From Aquilaria yunnanensis (taxonomy: Eukaryota; Streptophyta; Magnoliopsida; Malvales; Thymelaeaceae), in contig CM077593.1 of the NCBI GenBank assembly GCA_039654915.1, forward strand, positions 77,790,501 through 77,854,500: a DNA stretch of 64,000 bases, in the 5' to 3' direction. This document shows, piece after piece, positions 55,451 to 64,000 of this stretch. The notes under the pieces are model-generated. The model saw only the letters and a program-made list of their open reading frames with translations, searched no databases and was not told where the DNA came from. The number at the start of each line of letters is the position of its first letter. The stretch's first letter is position 1. The position numbers were made by a program, and so were the translations under genes.

Positions 55451-56349
55451 GTAATGGTACTTTCTCCCTTACGCAGCAATTGGTCCATTCAAGTTTCTAG
55501 AGTGCTTAGTGCTTCCGAAGTTCTCCATGAAGCTTAGTGTACGAATTAACTAAGTTATTATCATGTATATGGTGCATAAATGCATTTAAATGATTTGGGT
55601 ATATTGTATTTGTAGTGTGAGAAGGATATATGGATCAATGGAGTGTGGTTTGAAGTTTGTATACAATGCTGTCCATATGGTGTTTATGGGCTGTTTTGAT
55701 GGCATTTTTATGAATGATGGTTAGAACGGCTCTAAATTCAGGGGAATTGTTTTCCCATGTGTATGAGATATATCTGGACACTACCAACCAGGTTTTGCGC
55801 CTCGAAATGAAGTGTACGAATATTATGAAATTTTGTATGGGCATAATGGTCAATAATGGCTAAAATTTGGTAGCCTGTACTCCAGCTGCCATAACTTTCT
55901 GTACATAAAGAATTTGGCTATGAAATTTTGACCATATGTAGAAAAATTCAAGAGGAATAAATCACTAGATTTGGTGCCCTGTAGCCAAAGTTATGGCCTA
56001 TCAAAATTGGCTAATTTTGCTGAGCACTGTTCATATGATCATTTTTACCCGGTTAAGATTAAAATCCATAATTGTAAACTTAGATGGATTTAATGTGTCA
56101 AACCTTTTTCACTATGAAGGTTTATGAGTACTAAAGGGTTTAAAACCTTTTGGGCACGGGAGAATGTGGAAATTGCATGTGAATATGTGTGTGATGGATG
56201 GACCAATATACACATCTTTGCATAATGACCATGAGGGCCACTTAGGTAAACATAGTGCACATCTTCTGGTTGGCCTACAAGACATGGACCCCCTGGGGCT
56301 TGAGCTTACTAAAATTGATCACTATAATGAAACAATCAAAGTGGGAACA
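55451..56349 (+). repeat. G-family LTR, 3' portion
   Basis: Matches G2 LTR from position 52665 to its end, with about 140 bp missing near 56155. It ends agtgggaaca at 56349 and is followed by a PBS. Its left edge joins protease sequence at gtaat. Confidence 0.87.
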
Positions 56350-56353
56350 GAAG

Positions 56354-56366
56354 TTGGTATCAAAGC
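56354..56366 (+). other. G3 primer-binding site
   Basis: ttggtatcaaagc, at the same spacing from the LTR end as in G2, with one substitution. Confidence 0.87.
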
Positions 56367-56507
56367 ATGGTTTGGATTGGGGTTGCATATAGCTCCATTA
56401 TGCATGCACATAGTTATATACATAAAACTTAGTTGGGTCAGCTGCTAGTGTTAAGTACCTAATGTACTGTATATATTGTGCTCTTTTGTTGATCATGAAA
56501 TAGGAAA

Positions 56508-57960
56508 ATGGTAGCCACAACGAGATGGGATCATGGACCTCTAAGATCTCCTACTGAGCAAATACAGGCCAACAGAAATGGAAGAGGTGTACAAGAGTAG
56601 CCAACTATTCAGGGAATTGAAAACCCAGCACCTGAAATGAACATACCACAAGTGTTGGTCAAATTACAAAGAAATTTTACCCAAGTAAATGAAAAGTTAG
56701 TAAGGCTACTACAAGCTCAACAATAAGGAATCCAAGTAGCACAACCATTACCATAGGAGTAGAACCAGGAAGTTGTTAGGAACAACCCAGTGAATGTTCC
56801 TTCTGAAAGAAATGAAGATGAAGAATTTGAGGAAGACGAGGATAGAGGACATCCCAGAGGCAGAAGAATCAGGTCTAAGGTTGGCCAAGTGTCAAGGGCC
56901 AATCACTAAGAAGCGAGGAACCTTAATGAAAGGAGAGAAAGAAGAAGGCCCAGAGAGCATCAAGAGTCTAAGGGATCTCACAGGTCTAGAAGGCAGAGAG
57001 CTGAAGATCTTGAGGGCTCTGACGATGTCAGGTTGTGAAACAGGTTTCAAGGCCTAATACCTCCATAATTTGATGGCAGAGCTGGACTGGAGAAAGCTTC
57101 GGAGTGGCTAAGATTCATTGAGAAGATGTTTCAAAAGATGCATTTAAGCTCCACAAAGAAAGTATCTTTGGCTACCAACAATCTTGTAGGTAGTGCAGAA
57201 ATGTGGTGGAGAAGTGTTAAAGATAGGTATGCTGCCTAGAGATGTAGAAGAGTAGATTATGAGCTAGAGATGACATGGTCTGAATTTACAAGGATGTTCC
57301 AAGATCAGTATGTAAGTGATGCTATCAACGACTTAAAATAGGCTGAGTTTGATGCACTAAAACAGGACAATCTTAATGTTTTGGATTAAAAACACAAGTC
57401 CAACCAACTTGTGACGTATGCACCATAATACCACAGGTTAGAAGAACTTAAAGTAAAGAGCTTTGTCAGAGGTCTGAGACTTGATATCAGGAGAGCTGTT
57501 AGGCCTTTCAATGCCATTACCTATCGTGATGTTGTTTAGAATGCTTTACTTGTGGAACAGGAAGAGTATGAAAGTAAATGGTTTTCTAGTGGACCAAGAG
57601 AGACCAGCCAGGTTGGAAGACTATAGAAACCAATGAAAGGTAAGGACACTGCCAAGTTTGGAAAACCTAGTGTGGATGGCAAGGCCAAGAGTAAGTTTGT
57701 TGGCAGAAGATGTCCTCGATGCAAGAACTTCCACGGCAAGAAGCCATGTTACTTTGAGACGAAAGTATGTCTTAGATGTGGTTCTTTAGATCACTGGATC
57801 AAAGGCTGCCCTTCGGTCCAAAGAAGAGGGCAAGACGAGCAAGGCCAGAATAGGCCTAATATGCCAGCTGTCAGAGATGTTCAGCCAAGAGGTGCTCCAG
57901 TAGTACCAAGGCCATAAGTGCAAAGAGCTGGAAGAGTATTCCGTATTGACAAAGGGGAGG
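56508..57960 (+). pseudogene. gag: G3 gag with two zinc knuckles, broken
   Basis: ATG at 56508 (MVATTRWDHG). An acidic, Arg-rich hinge at 56794-56960 is followed by capsid text (WLRFIEKMFQKMHLSS, SAEMWWRSVKDRY, FTRMFQDQYVSDAI). Two complete zinc-knuckle clusters lie at 57710-57805: CPRCKNFHGKKPC and CLRCGSLDHWIKGC. The region 57633-57917 is open. Stops (many TAG or TAA) and a frame change interrupt the front half. Confidence 0.88.
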
Positions 57961-58448
57961 CATCCCAGTGAGGGGTACTTAGAGGTAACATTTATTTAAA
58001 TTGTATGTCTGTTAGTGCATTGTTTGATACTAGTGCCTCAGTGTCAATTGTGGCTACGAAGTCAACTGAAGCTATAAAATTGCCTATTAAATTCATGCCT
58101 AACATATCATTAATAAGAACAGCATGTAGTCAATGTCTTTTCATGAATGAACTAGCTAAGGACTATGAGCTAGAAGTACGAAAGACTAAGATTATGACTG
58201 ATCTACTAGTGTTGAAAGTTCCACAATATGATATTGTTTTGGATATGAACTGGTTGGCTATGTATGGTATAAAGATTGATTGTGCTAAAAGAGAAATCAC
58301 ATTGCCTAATAATGAAGTACATGCATTAGTGAATTCTAAGGGATTAATGTATAAAATGCATGGCATGGAACTAGAAGTGTTAGATGAGATTCTTGTGATT
58401 TCTGAAGATGAATACTATGTATTGAATGATGTTGAAATTGAGGAATAA
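57961..58448 (+). pseudogene. G3 protease, nearly open
   Basis: Open from 57972 (after TGA at 57969-57971) to TAA 58446-58448. The active site reads FDTSASVSIV: Asp-Thr-Ser where G1 has Asp-Thr-Gly. VLDMNWLAMYGIKIDCAKREI is the flap-to-C-terminal region and is continuous here, unlike in G1. Confidence 0.88.
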
Positions 58449-59636
58449 GTTAGTAGGATACCTATAGTGAAAGACTATCCACAAGTCTTTCCTAAAGATT
58501 TGCCAGGTATTCCTCCTCCAAGAGAGATTGAATTTGACATTAAACTACAGCCTGAAGCTGCACCAGTATCCATACCACCTTATAGAATGCCAATCACAGA
58601 TATGACTGAGCTCAAGAAACAACTTGATAAACTATTTGAAAAAGGGTTCATAAGACCAAGTGTTTCACCGTGGGGAGCTCCAGTTCTCTTCGTGAAAAAG
58701 AAGGATGGATCTTTAAGATTGTGCATTGACTATAGAAACCTAAATGTTATGATCATCATGAACAAGTATTCACTCCCTATGATTGAGGATCTATTTGATC
58801 AACTCAAAGGAGCAAAGATCTTTTCTAAGATTGATTTGAGATCTGGGTACTTTCAGTTAAGGGTAAAAGAGCAGGATATACCTAAGACAGCATTCAGAAC
58901 GAGATATGGACATTATGAGTACACAGTCATGCCCTTCAACTTGACTAACACCCCTATTGCATTCATGGACTTAATGAACCGTGTGTTCAGACCATACTTG
59001 GAAAAGTTTGTAGTGGTGTTCATTGATGACATCGTAGTGTATTCCAAGGATGAAAGTGAACATGAGCATCACTTAAGAATTATCTTGAACACATTGTTAG
59101 ACAATTAGCTATATGCTAAATTTTCCAAGTGCCAATTCTGGTTAAAGGAAGTTTCTTTCCTAAGACACATCATTGATACACAAGGCCTTAGAGCAGACCC
59201 TAAAAAGGTCAAGAATGTGAAAAAGTAGGAAAGACCTAAGACTGTAAAAGAAATCAGAAGCTTCCTAAGATTAGCAGGCTATTATAGGAGATTTGTATCA
59301 AAATTCTCCATGATTGCCTTAGTGCTTACTCAACTGAGCAAAAAGGGTCAAAATTTTTAGTGGACTAAAACATGTGAAAAGAGCTTTTAGGAGTTAAAAA
59401 GCAAGTTGATTCAAGCTCCAGTGTTAATCCTACCAGATCCAAGTAAGCATTACATCATTTATACAGATGCATCTAGATCTGGTTTAGGTTGTGTGTTTAT
59501 GGGTCAAGACAATTGATACCCCATGAGCAAAATTACCTTACCCATGACCTTGAGCTTGCTGCAGTGATCTTTGCCTTAAAGCAATGGAGGCATTACCTAA
59601 TGGGAAGCTCATTTGTGATATACACTGACTATAAAA
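58449..59636 (+). pseudogene. G3 reverse transcriptase and truncated RNase H
   Basis: The best-preserved RT in the window: open 58467-59108 with [70 protein letters not shown], catalytic box FIDD at 59019-59030. A TAG at 59106-59108 is followed by connection text and RNase H (IYTDASRSGLGC, 59459-; YLTHDLELAAVIFALKQWRHY). RNase H stops at 59636, where the text becomes LTR. Integrase and chromodomain are absent. Confidence 0.9.
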
Positions 59637-61015
59637 GATTACAATGGTTACTTGGTACTGAAGAGAGCCCTAAAGGATTACTTGTTTTACAAGTAATTTA
59701 TGGGTCTTATTGCAAGATTTCAAAAATTGGGTACTCAATTGTACAACTCTAAAAAGAGATTTTGGAATGATTTGAATGGTATGGAGGAAATTTTTGGAGG
59801 CTGAATTGCATAAAGGAAACAAAAGCCATTATTCAAGAACCTAGGACAACTAGCTGTACAATTGTTCACAAAAATAACATAAGGATGGGATGATTTTTGA
59901 CAAGAGCCAAAGGTGGCCATTTCTAGGATTATCCCAGACTTTCATTTATAAGTTCTAAGATTAAAAAAGTGGGCTAAAGATTAGCCAAAAATTCTTTGCT
60001 TAAGACATACTTATAGTGACCTAAGTGAGGGTTAAGGTTAAACTAATCAAGTCTAGTAAAATATCTTGATTTCTTGCCATTTCATGCCCATTTTGATCCC
60101 CCACTAGGTAGAACCTATTCCTTTGCTCCTCCATAAGCTTCCATACTCACCATAGCTCAATCTCCCAAGAAATCACAAAGGAAGGCAATCGGATGATACA
60201 AGAAAGAGAAAAACCCTAGTTTTTGGGTTTATTGTGTATCTTTTGAAGATTTCAGCCTTCATAGCTCAGGTAAGGGCTTTATCTTCATGTTTCATGTTTT
60301 TTACTATTCTAATATGATGATCAAGCATCCATGAAGCTAATACCATGCTTGGAAGAGAGCAAAAAGCTCAAGGAACCAAGTATGTGTTAAGGGGGAGTGC
60401 ATGAACAAGGTTCCAGCCTTACTATTTTTCATGCACTAAGATGGCAGTGTTTACAGGGGTTTTTAGAGCCCAAGTTAGTACTAAGTAAGACCAATTAACC
60501 TCCTAAGAAAAATCATTAGCTTGAGGAGGGCTTCCATAGTAATTACATATTGTTTATTTGATTGTTTATGGACTAACCCGAAGGATGTATTGCTGCCAGC
60601 ATTGCATTTGATTTTGTTCTGTTTGTTTATGCAGTTGGATGGCTATATTTTTGTATATGTGCTTTATTTTTTGTGTCTTTATGTGTTTCGATTTTAGGTA
60701 TGTTTCTGGGAATTCAAGTTTCTAATGATAAGCCCTTACTAAGTTTCTTCAAAGAGACTTACCCCCCTTTCTGTCCATTTTAGGAGCACCTGAAAGAGAG
60801 CATTCAAAATAATAGCTGTCATGTGAATTTCGCTATGAAATTTCAGGTATATTAACTCCCATATGTTTAGTCGTAAATTGGAAATGCTCATGATTTTTGG
60901 AGCACATTAGCTATTTTTAGTAATCGTACTTTATCCCTTACGCAGCAGCTTGTCCCTTCAAGTTTCTGGAGTGCTTAGTGCTTCTGAAGTTCATTAAGAA
61001 GCTTAGTGTACGTAT
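59632..61015 (+). repeat. G3 3' LTR lacking its start, cut by F
   Basis: From taaaagattacaatggttac (59632) it matches the G2 LTR from 51450, i.e. from about base 126. A small insertion relative to G2 sits near 60640-60710. It ends at cgtat 61011-61015, where element F inserted; the remaining LTR would lie beyond F. Confidence 0.88.
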
Positions 61016-63445
61016 TGACACAGCCGTCCCTAGCCTCTACTTGAGAAGCCCTATGAGAGCTAGTCTCACGGTAGTTGTAATTCGCTATTTGTATATGTGT
61101 GCGAATTAAAATCCCAGGATACTAGTTGATTATCCTAGAATATGCAATATGCATGCTTTTCATGCTTTGACTTGGATTAATGAAAACATAAAACATTAAC
61201 TTGGCCAAGTAATTTCTATAGAAAATAAGTACAAATAGCCAAAGAATACAAAATCAACATTTATGTGAATTTACTACACATACAACTCGTGGGAGCAATC
61301 ATACATAAAGTAGATTAATGCCCTCACCCAAGAGCAACCCTAGATTCTAGGACTCTTCATAACGTAGACTATAGAGGCAACTAGAGTACTGTATATATAC
61401 AAGCCTTAACTAACATCTTCTTTAACTAACTCCCACCTTGGATGTCAATCCCAGCGGTGAGTCTCAAAATCTCTTTGTCCAAGTGCTACTAGGCTCTATA
61501 GCCAAAGGAATGCTCTAGTTAGTACTGTTGCTTGACCAACAAACTACTCAAGCATACTCATGTAGACTAGAATCACAAGGATTCTCAAGTGCAATACCTA
61601 TGCACAAAAAGCCACTACTGCAATAACCCTCAACAGTTATCCAATCCAACAACTTCTAAATCTACACAACACAACTAGGGAGTGAGAACATAACATTCTT
61701 AGTAAGGGGCCTTCAGTGTACCTACAAGAAAACTACAAAGGACACCACATATGATAACATATGCAACCTACTGTGAGCTCATATAGCCTGAGGGTCTAAT
61801 ATATGCATATATTTAGGTCCCTTGAGACCTCTCTTCATCCTTGTCCTTAAACTACAAGGCATTGCCTTTCCTACTAGCAACCTGTGCTTGCCAGCCTAAC
61901 TAGTGATAAATCACCAGTTGAACCTCTCCCTTAGTATGTTATGCAGGGGAATCATGGTAGGACTATTGTAGAGTAGGTCATTTAGACCTTGTAGACTAGG
62001 TGCACTAAGGTTTTGACTTGCAACCTCGTGGCTACAGCACGGCTAGGTCGCCAGGGGTTCTAAACCTTTCACCTGAGCTAATGGTACTTAGTTATGCTCA
62101 TTTGCAACAAGTTTCCTTGCTTATGGCTCAAGCAACCAAAAAATCTTTCAAACCTTAAGGAAACGCTTAAGTCTTGAGGGACTTTCGGAAGTCTCGGAGT
62201 ACCCCCGTCATACTTAGGCCCTAAGGCACCCTAAGAACCGTCTTTGGTCTCACTTCGATCACCCTAGCAAAATGTGAGAAATTTTGCCATCTTGCCTGTG
62301 GCGATGCGTCGCCACAGTTGGCAACGTTCGGACCACATTTGTACAATTGCCGATGCATCACAAACTGGTGCATGAAATTGGCGATGCGTCGCCAATCTAT
62401 AAATCTACAGAATTGGCATGCATTTTACTGCTATGAACTTTGGACACTTAGCAAACATAGTAAACATGCTTGGAAAGCCTCCAAATTTTAGACACACGTA
62501 AACCATGTTGCATAGAACATAACTAACTATCACAAACCAATCTATGATGTCTCGTAACATCATCCAAATCCTCTCAAACCTCATAGTCCACCACAATTCA
62601 ACCAAATCCTCTAACTAATGCTATTGGTAGAATTACTCAAATTCTTCAAGCAAACTCATGTCAATAGCATTAATTAGTCTTCAAGTCATAACTCCCTTAC
62701 CTCAATTCCAAGTAACAAGCAAGAATCAACCTCTTTTCCAATCAACCAGGCTCACCAAAGTATTACCTAAGTTCCAAACAAAAATATAGACACCAATCTT
62801 CAAAACCTTGCTTCTTAACCAAAACCCAAGCTCCAGACTAACCAAATAACATGAATTCAGTCAAGAACACATTGGTTACCTCGTTCTAAAAATAGGGGAT
62901 GTGAGAAAACACACTTTCAAGCTCCAAACCATGGTTTAATGCTTGAAATGAGCTCCTCCTAGCTTATATACTCTTGATATCTCTTCTTGGCACCAAGAAA
63001 TCTTGATTTCAATGTTGAATTGAGAGCAAAATGAGAGTGAGAATGTTGGAAATAAGATTATGGTAGGCATAGCCTCACTTTCCCCTTCTTAAACCCTTAC
63101 TTAACCTTCAACCCACCAAAGTATTAAGCTTGATACAATTAAACCCCCATCTTTTGGTAACTTAGTTATTCTTGATTAATTCTTGTTTATTTCTTCAAGT
63201 TTGGGTTAAGGTTGAAAGTTAAGTTATAAAAACTCATTTTCACCACTTGGGACTTGTCCCGGCTATTCAGGATGCAAAATAACCATTTTGCCCCTGAACT
63301 TCATTTAGTGCCTGAACGTCCTCAAAAGTTAGTGAACTTTGCTAAACTTCTCTATTCTTGCTATGTAAACTTGAAACTGGGTTCCAACTTAATTTATAAC
63401 ACTTTACCTTCCTTGAGAGTGCCTACTCCTAGGAGGTCCATAACA
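61016..63445 (-). repeat. Element F 3' LTR (2,430 bp)
   Basis: On the minus strand it starts tgttatggacctcc and ends gacggctgtgtca. It is related throughout to the E LTR (44060-46417). Two near-identical palindromes (tggcgatgcgtcgcca) lie at 62299-62314 and 62380-62395. No coding region; open frames such as 62405-62605 are chance. Confidence 0.9.
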
Positions 63446-63462
63446 TTCTACCCTCCTTTTGG
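63446..63462 (-). other. Element F polypurine tract
   Basis: The minus strand reads ccaaaaggagggtagaa immediately before the LTR start, the expected plus-strand primer. Confidence 0.85.
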
Positions 63463-63464
63463 AA

Positions 63465-64000
63465 TTTAGTCCCCCACATTCTGCTGCAACTCGGGAAAAA
63501 TACTAGGATATCTTTTCAACATATCCTGCTCCGTCTCCCTGGTAGCTTCCTCCTCACTATGGTTAGACCAAAGGATCTTAACCATCGGAATCCACTTAGT
63601 TCACAATCTCTTGACTTGCCTATCAAGTATCTAAACAGGTTTCTCCTCGTAGGTCAAGTTTTCTTGAATGGGTATCACTGAAGGATTAACTACCTGTTCT
63701 GGTTCCACTGTGCATTTTCTGAGTAGACTAACGTGAAACACATTATGCACTTGAGATAGGTTAGCTGGTAATGTCAACCGATAATCAACTTTTCCTATCT
63801 TCTTCAATATTTCATAAGGGCCAATGTACCTAGGGGCCAACTTTCCCCTGTGTCCAAAACGACTAGCTCTTTTCATGGGCGACACTTTAAGAAGCACTTT
63901 GTCCCCAACTTCAAAACTCAAATCTCTTCTTCTCAAATTTGCATACTTAGTCTGTCGATCATTGGCTGCCTTAATCTGTGTCTAGATTAACTTGATCTTA
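63465..64000 (-). pseudogene. Element F integrase C-terminus and chromodomain, partial
   Basis: Minus-strand frame: RRRDLSFEVGDKVLLKVSP, GHRGKLAPRYIGPYEIL (the GPY/F module) and VFHVSLLRKC, then a chromodomain (TKWIPMVKILWSNHSEEE) ending in TAA near 63465. Stops lie at 63631-63633, near 63608 and near 63983. Better preserved than element E's copy. The rest of the integrase is outside the window. Confidence 0.9.

Larger units (their letters stand above)
51325..61015 (+). mobile_element. Rearranged tandem of G-family chromovirus (G2/G3)
   Basis: Arrangement: full 5' LTR (51325-53732), PBS, gag to protease, an LTR 3' portion (55451-56349), a second PBS, gag to RNase H, then an LTR lacking its first ~125 bases (59632-61015). 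It looks like two elements sharing a middle LTR, each internal region joined to the next LTR by an internal deletion. caagg at 51320-51324 is the left target copy. The right end is lost where F inserted at 61016. Confidence 0.85.
61016..64000 (-). mobile_element. Chromovirus F, 3' end, minus strand
   Basis: Read on the minus strand: C-terminal integrase with chromodomain, purine tract, 3' LTR. It continues past the right window edge. The LTR and chromodomain text match element E, so it is the same or a close family. cgtat at 61011-61015 is the presumed left target copy. Confidence 0.9.

Noticed and set aside
1..64000. Host protein-coding genes, tRNA, rRNA or small RNA genes
   Set aside because: None recognised on either strand. 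The tRNA-like words found are primer-binding sites of retrotransposons.

Overview
This window is a block of nested plant LTR retrotransposons, and I see no host gene in it. The element families point to a seed plant: Ty1/copia, Ty3/gypsy Tat lineage with a second RNase H, and chromodomain-bearing chromoviruses, with PBSs matching plant initiator tRNA-Met. A eudicot is likely, but the species cannot be told from the sequence. Most coding regions are broken by stops, frameshifts and deletions, so this looks like old heterochromatin, possibly pericentromeric.

Layout. The outermost unit of the left three quarters is element E, a chromovirus on the + strand (rest of its 5' LTR 27430-29749, 3' LTR 44060-46417). 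Its 5' LTR was entered by Tat-A (+ strand, 6331-27429, left end missing). Tat-A was entered near its 3' LTR by Tat-B (- strand, 14151-26566, complete, TSD acaac). A solo copia LTR sits in Tat-B (17046-18461, TSD gaagg). A degenerate copia element (Copia-I, about 1056-6330) abuts Tat-A's gag, and a second copia LTR lies inverted at 1-898. E's 5' LTR also holds a solo Tat LTR (28098-28911). E's primer-binding site was split by a second chromovirus, G1 (29760-39299, TSD gtatc), which itself carries two solo LTRs (29822-32259 and 34437-35958).

Right part. Element H is a CRM-like chromovirus (about 47053-51324). It was cut in its RNase H by a rearranged tandem of the G family (G2/G3, 51325-61015). 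That tandem is cut in turn by the 3' LTR of a - strand chromovirus F, related to E (61016-64000, continuing past the window).

Most notable content. Both Tat elements carry, between pol and the 3' LTR, a gene on the strand opposite to pol. In both copies I can place three introns at matching positions and a TATA box about 250 bp upstream of the ATG. It encodes a protein of unknown function with a conserved N-terminal domain and a coiled-coil C-terminus. Each Tat element also has short tandem repeats between pol and this gene. Reverse transcriptase is inactivated in both Tat elements at the catalytic Asp pair (substituted in A, deleted in B). All coordinates were read by eye; no alignment, identity or database search was run.
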